Assembly: GCF_902506265.1 (NCBI RefSeq)
Contig: NZ_LR733625.1
Span: 1-53,375 of the forward strand
Direction of reading: 5' to 3'
DNA: 53,375 nt
DNA from: Flavobacterium sp. 9AF
GTDB lineage: Bacteria; Bacteroidota; Bacteroidia; Flavobacteriales; Flavobacteriaceae
The notes beneath the pieces are model-generated. The model saw only the letters and a program-made list of their open reading frames with translations, ran no database searches and was not told the origin of the DNA. The position numbers and the translations under genes were made by a program. Shown piece after piece: positions 1 through 9,290 of this stretch. Positions within the stretch are counted from its first letter, which is position 1. Every line of letters begins with the position of its first letter.

Positions 1-22
1 GTGCGAATACTTAAGAATGATT

Positions 23-30
23 TATTTTTG
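23..30 (+). promoter_or_regulatory. possible -7 box upstream of the sensor kinase gene
   Basis: TATTTTTG fits the Bacteroidota -7 consensus TAnnTTTG. The expected -33 TTG would fall at or beyond the window edge, so the promoter cannot be completed. It would give a leader of about 95 bases containing the 61-85 repeat. In AT-rich DNA this box can arise by chance. Confidence 0.25.
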
Positions 31-60
31 TTAAAATTTGCAAAATGATTTTTGGATAGA

Positions 61-85
61 TTTACTCAAAAAATCTGCTGATTAC
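61..85 (+). promoter_or_regulatory. candidate LytTR operator, copy 1
   Basis: This 25-base stretch matches 3985-4009 at 21 of 25 positions; the shared core is AAAATCTGC. Each copy holds two direct TTAC half-sites whose starts are 20 bases apart, about two helical turns, which is the arrangement known for LytTR-domain regulators. It lies 48 bases before the sensor kinase start, so it could serve autoregulation. That the neighbouring regulator binds here is inference. Confidence 0.45.
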
Positions 86-132
86 AAAAAAAATGAGCCT
101 AGCATTTAATTAAAGTTTAACTTGCGTTCACA

Positions 133-3100
133 ATGAAAAAAAGGTTAATTCTTGTTTTTATTAATATAATTTCAATTGTTGTTTATTCACAACAATCCAA
201 TTTTTGTTTTTTAAATTTTGATTTAAAAGATGGTTTGGGAGAAAAATATATTTACAGTTTTGCACAAGATAAATTTGGCAGTATTTGGCTTGGAACAGGT
301 TCAGGATTATATAAATTTAATGGAAAAAAATTTCTAAAAATAAGCAGTACAGAAGATAGACCAGGTCATCAGATAAATAATATTCTTCAAACTGTTTATA
401 ATGATAGCGATAAGCTTTGGCTATCGAGTATTAATGCAGTACAAATTTATGATTTAAAAAATAAAAAATTTACGTCATTTGATTATGAAAATCCGGTTAA
501 TGAGCGAGTAGTTAAAGAGTTTGTAAATGCATTTTTTAGAGATTCAAAAGGAAATTTTTGGATAGGTACTCGAAAAGGATATTGGTATCTTTATGATGAG
601 AAAAATAAAAAGTGTAAGCAGTTTGTACCAAAAGATCCCCAATGTAATGAAAATTCAAAATTTACTTCAAAAATTATCGAGACTACAAGTGGTGAAGTTT
701 GGGTAATTACATTTAATGGTATTTTTAATTGTAAGGCATCAGGCGAAATTAATTCTTATTTTAATGTAGAAAGTGATAATGACTATTCTGATGGATTTTA
801 TGACAAAGAAAACAATTGTATTTGGCTTGCAGGAGGATTTGATGGCATTGTAAAGTTTGATTTAGAAACAAGACAATTCCATAAAAAACAATTGATTGAA
901 AAGAATTCGAATAACAGTAATCCTGCAAATTATGTAACTACAATTTGTAGAAAAAGCAAAGATGAATTTTGGTTTGGAGCTAATGTGTTAGGCGTTTACA
1001 ATTTTAAATCAGATTCGTTTTATACTATTCCAGAAACTTACAAAGATGAATATTCTTTTAAAACTTCTCGAATTTCTAGATTGTATTTAGACAAAGAAAA
1101 TAATTTATGGATTCCTTCTTTTAAAGGTTTGTCAATGTTGTCTTGGCAAAATAACCAAATAAAAAATATTCCATTATTCAATGAAATAGCAAAATATACC
1201 GTTGAACCTTTTGGTGTAATGCTATATAAAAAAAACGATTTTTTAATTGCGAATAATTCTAGTAATGGATTGTTATGGTGGAAAGCAAATGAAAAAAATC
1301 TAACGGTTATAGAAAATCCTTTATTTAGAGGGAAATATAGGAAGAATCATGGTATAGTTGCTTTTGCAAAAAATTCAAAAAATGAAATTTTCGGTGTTAG
1401 TGAAAATAAAGTTTTTAAACTTAATCAAGATACAAATTCGTTGGAAACATTAAGTTTTCTAAATGATAATTCTTTAAAAAATATAACTCGAATTGTGTTT
1501 GATAAAGAGGATAATTTCTATTTGTTTTCTCCTTACAACGGATTTTATTTTGTAAATAATAATACAAAGATAATTCAGCATTATAATTTAATTGATGTGG
1601 ACAAATTAAATGAAGATGTGAATTCTAATTTAATAGCTCCTAGAATTGCAGATAGTCAGAATGCCATTTGGTTTACCATGACGGAAGGGGTTTACGCATA
1701 CCAATCAGGAAAATTTCAGCATTTTGCAACGGAAAAAGCATTAAATAATGGAGCAAAAATTACCCAGTCTTTTGATATAATAGAGTATAGTGCTAATAAT
1801 TATTGGATTACAACTCAAGATAACGGCATTTTTAATTTAAAGTTAAAAAACGGAAAAAGTTATTTGTATAATTACACACAAAAAAATAGCGATCTGCCAT
1901 CTGATTGTTGCAACAGAATTGTGAAAGATGCGAATGGTTTTCTTTGGATAGGTACACTAAATGGATTAGTGAAGTTTAATGAAACTTCAAAAAAAGTAGA
2001 AACTATTTTAACGAAACAAAATGGTTTATTGGAAGATTCAGCTGCTATTATGATGAATTTATTGCCAAATAATAATTTAATTGTGAATTACTATGGAACC
2101 CTTTCTGTTTTAGATATATCAAATTATAAATTCAATAAAAAAATTCCTCAAATCAAATTTTCTTCCATTTTAGTTTTAGATAAAGAGATGCTTATTTTAA
2201 ATGACAATTTAAAATTAAAGTATAATGAAAATTTTATAACATTCAATTGGGAAACTAACGCTTTAACCAATTTCAATCAAAATAAATACGCCTATCGATT
2301 AGTAGGTGTTTCTAAGGATTGGAAAGAAACAAGAGAAAATTCAGTCTCTTTTTCAAATTTAAATCATGGAGAATATATTTTTCAGGTAAAAGCCTGTAAT
2401 AATGATGGTGTTTGGAGTGGTGTTATTGAATATCAATTGGTTGTAAAATCTCCTTTTTGGGAAACTTGGTGGTTTTATACAGTTTTGGCAATAATAATAA
2501 GTGCTATTTTGTATGGTTTTTATTATTACAAACTTCAAAAAATAAAATCGGAAGAGAAATTAAAAGCTCAGTTTGCACAAGATTTGGCACAAATTGAAAT
2601 GAAAGCCCTTAGAGCGCAAATGAATCCTCATTTTATTTTCAATTCTTTAAACAGTATTCAAAAATTTATTTTGAAAAATGACACGTTTGCAGCTTCACAA
2701 TATTTGACCAAGTTTTCAAAACTCATTCGATTAATTTTAGACCATAGCAATCAAAATTATATTCAGTTAAGTAATGAAATTGAACAATTAAAACTTTATA
2801 CCGAAATAGAGGCGTTGCGTTTTGATAATCAATTTGATTATGAATTTTTTATAGACTCTTCTCTAAAAATGGAAACTGTTTTTATACCTTCAATGATTAT
2901 TCAGCCTTATATAGAAAATGCCATTTGGCACGGATTGTTGCATAAAGATACCAAAGGAAAATTAATTGTTAAAATAGCTAAACACCACGAGAATTGTATT
3001 AAAGTAGAAGTAGAAGATAATGGTATAGGAAGAGAAAAGGCTTTGGAATTAAAAAGCAAGCAAGTGCTAAAAAAGAAGAGTTATGGGATGGAAATTACGA

Positions 3101-3240
3101 ACAACCGAATAGATATTTTAAATAAAATTGAAAATAATAATACAATTTGCCATGTTATTGATTTAAAAGATGTAAATAATTTACCTATTGGTACAAAAGT
3201 AGAATTAATTATCCCTCTAAAAACAAACCACTATGATTAG
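133..3240 (+). CDS. two-component-regulator propeller sensor histidine kinase (LytS/YehU-type)
   Basis: A 1035-residue membrane sensor kinase. A signal peptide ends near VVYSQ; residues about 25-700 carry repeated reg_prop beta-propeller signatures (for example FGSIWLGTGSGLYKFNG and FLWIGTLNGLVKFN), followed by a Y_Y_Y domain at about 705-770 and one transmembrane helix at about 780-800. The cytoplasmic part is a His_kinase domain with QMNPHFIFNSLNSIQ (His833 predicted phosphoacceptor) and an ATPase part with the N-box PYIENAIWHG and EDNGIGR. Unlike SusC-type hybrid sensors it has no receiver or AraC domain; the partner regulator is the next gene, overlapping by 8 bases. By family, the periplasmic propeller senses an extracellular ligand that is unknown here. 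The start gives a good signal peptide. Confidence 0.93.
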   Translation: MKKRLILVFINIISIVVYSQQSNFCFLNFDLKDGLGEKYIYSFAQDKFGSIWLGTGSGLYKFNGKKFLKISSTEDRPGHQINNILQTVYNDSDKLWLSSINAVQIYDLKNKKFTSFDYENPVNERVVKEFVNAFFRDSKGNFWIGTRKGYWYLYDEKNKKCKQFVPKDPQCNENSKFTSKIIETTSGEVWVITFNGIFNCKASGEINSYFNVESDNDYSDGFYDKENNCIWLAGGFDGIVKFDLETRQFHKKQLIEKNSNNSNPANYVTTICRKSKDEFWFGANVLGVYNFKSDSFYTIPETYKDEYSFKTSRISRLYLDKENNLWIPSFKGLSMLSWQNNQIKNIPLFNEIAKYTVEPFGVMLYKKNDFLIANNSSNGLLWWKANEKNLTVIENPLFRGKYRKNHGIVAFAKNSKNEIFGVSENKVFKLNQDTNSLETLSFLNDNSLKNITRIVFDKEDNFYLFSPYNGFYFVNNNTKIIQHYNLIDVDKLNEDVNSNLIAPRIADSQNAIWFTMTEGVYAYQSGKFQHFATEKALNNGAKITQSFDIIEYSANNYWITTQDNGIFNLKLKNGKSYLYNYTQKNSDLPSDCCNRIVKDANGFLWIGTLNGLVKFNETSKKVETILTKQNGLLEDSAAIMMNLLPNNNLIVNYYGTLSVLDISNYKFNKKIPQIKFSSILVLDKEMLILNDNLKLKYNENFITFNWETNALTNFNQNKYAYRLVGVSKDWKETRENSVSFSNLNHGEYIFQVKACNNDGVWSGVIEYQLVVKSPFWETWWFYTVLAIIISAILYGFYYYKLQKIKSEEKLKAQFAQDLAQIEMKALRAQMNPHFIFNSLNSIQKFILKNDTFAASQYLTKFSKLIRLILDHSNQNYIQLSNEIEQLKLYTEIEALRFDNQFDYEFFIDSSLKMETVFIPSMIIQPYIENAIWHGLLHKDTKGKLIVKIAKHHENCIKVEVEDNGIGREKALELKSKQVLKKKSYGMEITNNRIDILNKIENNNTICHVIDLKDVNNLPIGTKVELIIPLKTNHYD

Positions 3241-3982
3241 AGCTGTTATTATTGATGATGAAAAAAACGCATTAGAGGTTTTACAACTTCAAATACAACA
3301 ATTTTGTCAAGATGTTGAAATTGTTGCTATTTGCAATGGTGGAAAAGCAGGAATCGAAGCTATAAAAAAATATGAACCTAATTTAGTTTTCTTAGATATT
3401 GAAATGCCTCATATTAATGGTTTTGATGTCTTAAAAGAAACGTATAATTATAATTATAAGGTTATTTTTACCACAGCTTATGACCAATTTGCTATAAAAG
3501 CTTTTAAATTTTCAGCCATTGATTATTTATTAAAGCCTATCGATATTATCGACTTACAGCAAGCTGTAGAAAAAGCTAAAAAGGTATCGGAAAAATATTC
3601 TTTAGAAGATAAAATAAACAGCTTAATACAACAATTGCAACCACAGTCTAAAGCAAATCAAAGAATTGCTCTGCCTGATGGCAATATGCTCAATTTTTAT
3701 AATGCAGACGAAATTCTTCGCATTGAAAGTGATAGTAACTATTCTCATATTTTTTTGGTAAATGGGAAAAAAATAACTTTGAGTAAAACTTTGAAAGATG
3801 TAGAAGAAATCATAAAAGGAGATCCTTTTTTTAGAATACATCAATCTCATTTAATCAATATCAATCATATTAGTAAAGTAGCCAAAGGAGAAAATGCCTA
3901 TGTGGTAATGAAAGATGGAACTTCAATAACTATAAGTAGAAACAGAAAAGAAGATTTTCTTTCCACTTTTAAAAAAATATAA
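3233..3982 (+). CDS. LytTR-family response regulator
   Basis: A 249-residue cytoplasmic transcription regulator. Residues 1-120 form a receiver with the acidic pair Asp8/Asp9, phosphoacceptor Asp55 in VFLDIEMP, and the conserved Lys in DYLLKPID. Residues about 145-245 form a LytTR DNA-binding domain (FFRIHQSHLININHI motif). The gene overlaps the sensor kinase by 8 bases, so the two are surely co-translated partners. LytTR proteins bind direct repeats one to two helical turns apart, and such a repeat pair is found upstream of both the kinase gene and the following lipoprotein gene. The targets are therefore inferred to be the surface-protein genes downstream. Confidence 0.95.
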   Translation: MIRAVIIDDEKNALEVLQLQIQQFCQDVEIVAICNGGKAGIEAIKKYEPNLVFLDIEMPHINGFDVLKETYNYNYKVIFTTAYDQFAIKAFKFSAIDYLLKPIDIIDLQQAVEKAKKVSEKYSLEDKINSLIQQLQPQSKANQRIALPDGNMLNFYNADEILRIESDSNYSHIFLVNGKKITLSKTLKDVEEIIKGDPFFRIHQSHLININHISKVAKGENAYVVMKDGTSITISRNRKEDFLSTFKKI

Positions 3983-3984
3983 GA

Positions 3985-4009
3985 TTTACTAATAAAATCT
4001 GCCAATTAC
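3985..4009 (+). promoter_or_regulatory. candidate LytTR operator, copy 2
   Basis: This is the second copy of the 25-base repeat seen at 61-85 (21 of 25 identical), again with two TTAC half-sites starting 20 bases apart. It begins three bases after the response-regulator stop codon and ends 65 bases before the first lipoprotein start, so it sits where an operator for the lipoprotein operon would be. The 3983-4074 gap has no clear terminator. Confidence 0.45.
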
Positions 4010-4074
4010 TCAAATCTCTTTCTAATTAACTGATTTTAAAGGTTACTTTGATTAAAATTTAATTAAGTAACACT

Positions 4075-4833
4075 ATGAAATCTAAAATCTTAAAAATGCT
4101 AACAGTTTTATGTGGATTGTTTTTGCTAATATCTTGCAGCAAAGATGACGAACCACAAACTACTGAACCTGACCCAAACAAAGCTTTAATAGGCTTGTTT
4201 GACATAACTTTAAACGGAAATATAGAAGCCAATTTATTATTTGAAGCCAATAACAAAGTTACCTATGGCTTTGCTACTATTTATGATATGGCTGCACAGC
4301 CAGGACGTAGAGCCACCTACACAATTGATGCTAATAATCTTGTAAAATTTTCTACTACAGATGGTGCAACAACATTTAATTATAAAGCAACTTACGAACC
4401 ATCGACAGGGAAGTTGTTAAATGGTACTTATGGAGTAGGGACAAGTTTTGATGGTTCTGGTTCTTTTACTGGAAAAAAATATACACCCGAAGGAACAGGT
4501 TTTCCACTATTAAAAGGGTATTGGGTAGGAAAGTGGATTCCAACTACAGGTAGTCAAAAAAATTTCTTTGTCACTTTAGAAGAAAACAATAGTCTAGCAG
4601 CAGGTTATGACGGAGCAACATTATTTGCAATCAATGGAAACGTTTGTAGAGGGAGTTATACGCTAACAGGAAATACAATAGCTTCCTCTTTTAATGATAT
4701 AAATGCTGTATTTAGTTATTCAATAACGGGAACATATGATCCAACAACTAAAAAAATTACAGGAACTTATGGTTGGGGAACTAATAATTCGGATCTGGGA
4801 ACCTTTTACTTAGAACCTAAAAATTATAATTAA
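4075..4833 (+). CDS. surface lipoprotein, paralogue 1 of 3, with internal duplication
   Basis: A 252-residue lipoprotein of a family I do not recognise. The signal peptide ends in the lipobox LLISCSKDDE (Cys21); acidic residues after the Cys fit surface export in Bacteroidota. The body is two related halves of about 105 residues: the first ends with LNGTYGVGTSFDGSGSFTG and the second with ITGTYGWGTNNSDLGTFYL, suggesting a duplicated beta domain. The next gene encodes a close paralogue (first half nearly identical, second half diverged), and a third paralogue starts at 8516. It is the first gene after the LytTR regulator, behind the 25-base repeat, and is probably its target. Function unknown. 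Confidence 0.88.
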   Translation: MKSKILKMLTVLCGLFLLISCSKDDEPQTTEPDPNKALIGLFDITLNGNIEANLLFEANNKVTYGFATIYDMAAQPGRRATYTIDANNLVKFSTTDGATTFNYKATYEPSTGKLLNGTYGVGTSFDGSGSFTGKKYTPEGTGFPLLKGYWVGKWIPTTGSQKNFFVTLEENNSLAAGYDGATLFAINGNVCRGSYTLTGNTIASSFNDINAVFSYSITGTYDPTTKKITGTYGWGTNNSDLGTFYLEPKNYN

Positions 4834-4849
4834 TTTAAACAAATTTAAA

Positions 4850-5599
4850 ATGAAAACAAATTTTTATAAAATACCAACACTTCTTTTATTGGCAATTTTT
4901 GGGCTTATTTCTTGTAGTAAAGATGATGAAACTTCTGAACCGGCTCAAAACAAAGTCTTATTAGGTTTATTTGATCTTACTATTAATGGTTCAATAGAAG
5001 CTAATTTACTTTTTGAAGAAGGAAATAAAGTTACTTATGGTTTCGGAACTATTTATGATATGGTAGCACAACCGGGACGTAGAGCTACTTACACCATTGA
5101 TAGTAACAATCTTATAAAATTTTCTACTACAGATGGCGCAACAACTTTTAATTACAAAGCAACTTATGAGCCATCGACAGGGAAGTTGTTAAATGGAACT
5201 TATGGTCTAGGAACCGCTTTTGAAGGTGGTGGATCGTTTACAGGACAAAAATACAACCCAAATAGCACAGGCTTTTCATTAATAAAAGGGTATTGGGTAG
5301 GAAAATATAATAAAATATCTGAAAAGCCTTTTTATGCTGTTTTTGAAGAAAATAGCCAAATTACAACAGGTGCTGATGGGCCTTCACTTTTTATTCAAGC
5401 AGGATCTATTTCAAAAGGGAATTACATAATTTCAGGAAATACGATATCTGGAACGTGTACTTATATAGAAGGTGCAGGATCTTATTCATTTACAGGAATG
5501 TATGATGCTACGACAAAAAAAATTACAGGAACTTATGGTTTTGGTTCAAATACTTCAGGAGAAGGCACATTTTTTTTAGAAAATAAAAATCATAATTAA
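4850..5599 (+). CDS. surface lipoprotein, paralogue 2 of 3, with internal duplication
   Basis: A 249-residue lipoprotein starting 16 bases after the previous gene, with lipobox LISCSKDDE (Cys22). Residues about 35-145 are nearly the same as in the preceding protein (shared motifs AQPGRRATYTID and FSTTDGATTFNYKATYEP), and even long DNA tracts are identical around 4390 and 5170. This points to recent tandem duplication. The second half is much less alike, so it is probably the part under diversifying change or with a different ligand. The same two-half architecture is present. Operon with its neighbours; function unknown. Confidence 0.88.
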   Translation: MKTNFYKIPTLLLLAIFGLISCSKDDETSEPAQNKVLLGLFDLTINGSIEANLLFEEGNKVTYGFGTIYDMVAQPGRRATYTIDSNNLIKFSTTDGATTFNYKATYEPSTGKLLNGTYGLGTAFEGGGSFTGQKYNPNSTGFSLIKGYWVGKYNKISEKPFYAVFEENSQITTGADGPSLFIQAGSISKGNYIISGNTISGTCTYIEGAGSYSFTGMYDATTKKITGTYGFGSNTSGEGTFFLENKNHN

Positions 5600-5609
5600 A
5601 TAATTCAAG

Positions 5610-6896
5610 ATGAAAAAGATATTTTTATTAGGAATGTTGATTTGCATTTCTCAAATAAGTTATGCGCAATTATTTAAAGATTTTGACAAAAAGCTAGAAC
5701 AAAGAGCTAAAAAGAAGTTAGAACAAAAAGCGGAGCAAAAAGCCGATCGTCATATAGATAAAACCTTAGATAAAGCCGATAAAAAATCGGATGAAAAAAT
5801 AGAAGAGATAAAATCGGGAAGTAATAAATCTACTCCTGAAACCTCTTCAAAAAAAGCAAATAAAACAGTTAAAGGAGCGAATGATTTCGTTTCAGGAACT
5901 AAGATTTTAGCTACCGAAGACTTTTCTCAAGATGCATTAGGTGATTTTCCTGTAAATATGTCTTCCACCTCTAGTGGAGAAATAGTAGAAATAGAAAATA
6001 AAAAATGGTTATCATTAGGAAGTGATGGTGCTTTTATTTTGAAAAATTTTAATAAAGACTTACCTAAAAATTTTACGTTTGAATTTACACTAACTCATTC
6101 AGAGGATATGAATTGGAAATCAAAAGAATTAGGGATTGTTTTTGCTCAAGCTAAGAATCTAAAAAAAGATTATGGCAAATGGGGAGAAAATAGACATGAT
6201 GTTAATGGGTTAAAAGTAGGGATTCACCCAAAAGAATATACCAAAAATGATATTGGAAAAACTCGTTTTTTTACTTATCAGGATGGCAAAGAAACAATGA
6301 AAAATGAAAAAACGCAGAATAGATATTCTTTAGCAAATGCTACTGTGAGGGTTCAGTTTTGGAGACAAGAAACAAGATTGCGAGTGTATATCGATGGAAA
6401 TAAAATTTGGGATGTACAAGAAGCTTTTCAAGAAAGTAATTACAATGCTTTGGTTTTTGTTACAGGAAGTTATGAAACAGATTCACAACGTTTTTTTATT
6501 ACCGATTTAAAATTAGCAGAAGCGGGTGCAGACACAAGACATAAACTTATTGAAACGGGTACTTTTTCAACAAATGAAATATTATTTGACACAGGTAAAG
6601 CAACGATTAAACCTGCTAGTGAAAAAGTGCTTTCAGAAATTGGAACCGCATTACAATCTGAACCTTCATTTAAAGTAATTATTATTGGTCACACAGATAG
6701 TGATGGAAATGATAATGAAAATCTAAAACTTTCAGAGAAACGTGCAGAAAGCGTAAAAGTATATCTCAATACTAAATTTAGTATAGATAATTCTAGAATG
6801 CAAATTATAGGAAAAGGGGAATCGGAGCCATTAGTTGATAATAATTCTGAATCAGGCAAAGCAAAGAATCGAAGAGTTGAATTTAAGAAAAACTAA
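5610..6896 (+). CDS. OmpA-family peptidoglycan-associated protein
   Basis: A 428-residue envelope protein. A signal peptide ends near ISYAQ; residues about 20-80 are a charged, Lys/Glu-rich helical stretch (possible coiled coil); the middle (about 95-310) is a beta-rich, laminin-G/concanavalin-like region (WRQETRLRVYIDGNKIWD); residues about 315-428 are an OmpA C-terminal domain with IIIGHTDSDGNDNENLKLSEKRA and GKGESEPL ending in AKNRRVEF. By family, the last domain anchors the protein to peptidoglycan. It starts 10 bases after the second lipoprotein gene, so it belongs to the same operon. No transmembrane barrel is visible, so it is probably periplasmic or loosely attached to the outer membrane. 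Confidence 0.9.
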   Translation: MKKIFLLGMLICISQISYAQLFKDFDKKLEQRAKKKLEQKAEQKADRHIDKTLDKADKKSDEKIEEIKSGSNKSTPETSSKKANKTVKGANDFVSGTKILATEDFSQDALGDFPVNMSSTSSGEIVEIENKKWLSLGSDGAFILKNFNKDLPKNFTFEFTLTHSEDMNWKSKELGIVFAQAKNLKKDYGKWGENRHDVNGLKVGIHPKEYTKNDIGKTRFFTYQDGKETMKNEKTQNRYSLANATVRVQFWRQETRLRVYIDGNKIWDVQEAFQESNYNALVFVTGSYETDSQRFFITDLKLAEAGADTRHKLIETGTFSTNEILFDTGKATIKPASEKVLSEIGTALQSEPSFKVIIIGHTDSDGNDNENLKLSEKRAESVKVYLNTKFSIDNSRMQIIGKGESEPLVDNNSESGKAKNRRVEFKKN

Positions 6897-6912
6897 TAAA
6901 AAATAAACAAAC

Positions 6913-8340
6913 ATGAATAGTAAATTAATTGTATTATCAACATTATTTTCTATTGTCGCTTTTTCACAAATTAATGATGCAAAAGCAACTATGAAATATG
7001 CTCTAAAAAATGGATCGAATGATTATTATAGAGTTTCAGTTAAAGGATTTATATGTAATAGAGAAACCTCTGATGATATACTTGAAAGAGATGGAAAACA
7101 TGACGAAATTTATTTAACTTCTTTGAGTTATTTGGTGAATTCTCAAGGCAATTCCATCCCTTCTACTGCAATAAAAACGAAATCAAAATTTCTAGGCGAT
7201 ATAAATGGGCGTGGTCCAGAAAATAAGTGGGCAATGGCGGGAAGTGCTCCTGGATTATTAGGAGGAATTCAATCTGGAGATCAAATACCTGATAACGAGC
7301 CTTGGAAGAATAACGCGCTACATTCTGGAGATTTATTGCCTTTTGTATTATGGGAAGGTGAATTAAAACAAGGCAGTGATTATGCAGTCATTCATCCAGG
7401 AATAATGGAGTGGGATGGACCAGCCGATTTTTTAACCAATTTTTGGCACAATAGTTTTGCAGCAATGGTTTTAAAGCCAGGTGTAGGGATTGCTTCTTTA
7501 CCTTTTAGAGCTTTAGGAATAGGTAATACAGACGATTATAATAACTCTCCTGGAGTATTTCCTGCACCTACCGTAATGCAACAATTTGGAAATATTTTTT
7601 ATAGAGCAGATTTACAATCTCTATCTACAAGTGATTTTCAAAAATTTCATGTAGGTACAGATCGACCTATCGATAGACCTATAGGTGTGGAAAAATCAGA
7701 TATTTTTAACCCGTTGCAAATTAGACTAGATTATAATACAGCTACCACTTTGTCACAAAGAGATTTTGGCTATGGAAGAGGGATAATTCCAATTGTTTAT
7801 AGAGATAGAGAAGATTTAAAAGGAGAATATACTGTTTTTATTTCTTTTGAAAAAATTACTGATGCATCTCAACGGGATAGAATGAATATTACACATGCAG
7901 ATAATTTTGACCCAATTTCGGAATACTCTTTTCGTAGTGTGCATGCTTCAGATAAAGAAACGGATATTTTAAATGGAGGAATGGAAAGTAACACTCATGT
8001 TGTTTTAAATAATTTGTTAGGTTTAAAAAGTCAGCGCTGGACAATTAAAAAAGCTAATCAATATTATTTTCATATTAAAAACCAATATAATAATTTGATT
8101 TTGGACTTGCTCAATCAAAACGATATTAATGGTTCAAATATTGTTACAAGTGTACCCAATGGAAATGACTCGCAATTATGGTCTTTTATTAGATATTGTG
8201 ATGGTAGTTGGCTGGTAAGGAATTATAAAACTAAACGTGTTATGGAAGTTTACAATGCGGCTTCAAATGTTACTGCACCATTAGGACAATGGGATGCTAA
8301 TTTTGCTAGAAATCAGCGATGGTTTATTGAAAAAAAATAA
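6913..8340 (+). CDS. secreted protein with C-terminal ricin-type lectin domain
   Basis: A 475-residue exported protein (signal peptide to about FSQ). The first 330 residues are not recognised; they include a conserved-looking DGKHDEIYL stretch and long loops. Residues about 375-475 resemble a ricin B-like beta-trefoil lectin, with QRW, QLW and QRW motifs at regular spacing, typical of QxW sugar-binding repeats. No T9SS sorting domain is present at the C-terminus, so export may stop at the periplasm or use another route. It is 16 bases after the OmpA-domain gene and is the last gene before a 175-base gap. A carbohydrate-binding role is inferred from the trefoil only. Confidence 0.8.
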   Translation: MNSKLIVLSTLFSIVAFSQINDAKATMKYALKNGSNDYYRVSVKGFICNRETSDDILERDGKHDEIYLTSLSYLVNSQGNSIPSTAIKTKSKFLGDINGRGPENKWAMAGSAPGLLGGIQSGDQIPDNEPWKNNALHSGDLLPFVLWEGELKQGSDYAVIHPGIMEWDGPADFLTNFWHNSFAAMVLKPGVGIASLPFRALGIGNTDDYNNSPGVFPAPTVMQQFGNIFYRADLQSLSTSDFQKFHVGTDRPIDRPIGVEKSDIFNPLQIRLDYNTATTLSQRDFGYGRGIIPIVYRDREDLKGEYTVFISFEKITDASQRDRMNITHADNFDPISEYSFRSVHASDKETDILNGGMESNTHVVLNNLLGLKSQRWTIKKANQYYFHIKNQYNNLILDLLNQNDINGSNIVTSVPNGNDSQLWSFIRYCDGSWLVRNYKTKRVMEVYNAASNVTAPLGQWDANFARNQRWFIEKK

Positions 8341-8515
8341 CAAAAGCATCAAATGTGTATTTATTAAGAAACCTTAAATGGATGAATCGTGGTTTTTTAA
8401 AGACGAATTCAGAATCTCATTTTTAATTAATTAAGAGCTTATTTATACAATAAAGTTTGTTGAAAACGATAGATTTTCATTAAAATTTAATTTTTGAACT
8501 ATAAAATTTAAAAAC

Positions 8516-9280
8516 ATGAAAAAAATTATATTACTAATTTTTTCAATACTTTTTGCATCCTGTTCTAGTGAAGATACCTTAATGGAAGATAAAAAAAGTA
8601 ATGAAAATGAAGCCAATAGAACTCTTCCTCCACCGATACCAGGAGATTTGAGAGGGTTTTATGATGTGGAATTTGATAGTGGTTTTAAAGCGAACATGCT
8701 ATTTGAACATGGAAATTATGTTTCTTATGGGAGTGCCACAATCACCGATATGTTGGCAAATCCTAATATGCGAACATCTTATATACAATCTGGAAATGTT
8801 TACGAGTTTACATTAATACACGGTAAAGACTACATCAATTATAGAATTGTATATGATCCTAATATAGCAAAATTTTTAGGCACCTATGGTAAAGGAACAA
8901 GTTATACAAATTTAGGTGCTTTTAAAGGTGCTAAATATTTTACTCAAGGTACGGATATTAATTATCTTAAAGGATATTGGTTAGGCACCTATGGGATTGG
9001 TTCAGCACCACCTACAAATGATTATGTTCTGTTATTTGAAGAAGATGGTAAATTATCTGTTGCTGCAAATGCGACACTATATGGCTTTACTGTGGCTACT
9101 GGAACTTATAATGTTATTGGGAATTCAGTAATTGGAACTTATACCTATTTGTTTGGAGGAACGTACAGTTTTAAGGCCAACTTAGATTATTCGTCTCAGT
9201 TCTTTATGGGTACTTGGGGGTATGGAAGTTCAAGTTCTAATGGTGGTAATTTTCAAATGTTTTCGTGGAACTTTTATTAG
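8516..9280 (+). CDS. surface lipoprotein, paralogue 3 of 3
   Basis: A 254-residue lipoprotein with lipobox FASCSSED (Cys16). It is a diverged relative of the lipoproteins at 4075 and 4850, sharing LRGFYDVEFDSGFKANMLFE, YLKGYWLGTYG and the two-half layout with FLGTYGKGTSYTNLGAFKG and FMGTWGYGSSSSNGGNF at equivalent places. It is separated from the first two by the OmpA and lectin genes and has its own 175-base upstream gap, which contains no promoter I could name with confidence. The next gene follows after 10 bases. Function unknown. Confidence 0.87.
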   Translation: MKKIILLIFSILFASCSSEDTLMEDKKSNENEANRTLPPPIPGDLRGFYDVEFDSGFKANMLFEHGNYVSYGSATITDMLANPNMRTSYIQSGNVYEFTLIHGKDYINYRIVYDPNIAKFLGTYGKGTSYTNLGAFKGAKYFTQGTDINYLKGYWLGTYGIGSAPPTNDYVLLFEEDGKLSVAANATLYGFTVATGTYNVIGNSVIGTYTYLFGGTYSFKANLDYSSQFFMGTWGYGSSSSNGGNFQMFSWNFY

Positions 9281-9290
9281 AAAAATAATT

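Noticed and set aside
3983..4000. AGATTT...AAATCT inverted repeat after the response regulator as a terminator
   Set aside because: The stem is six AT-rich pairs without a T run, and the bases are better explained by the 25-base repeat.
4051..4063. ATTAAAATTTAAT seen before the genes at 4075, 8516 and 30750
   Set aside because: The same sequence is also found inside a coding region near 41620, and in such AT-rich DNA it is expected by chance.
8370..8400. AAACC...GGTTT hairpin followed by T after the lectin gene
   Set aside because: Only five base pairs with a long loop; too weak to call a terminator, although it may contribute.
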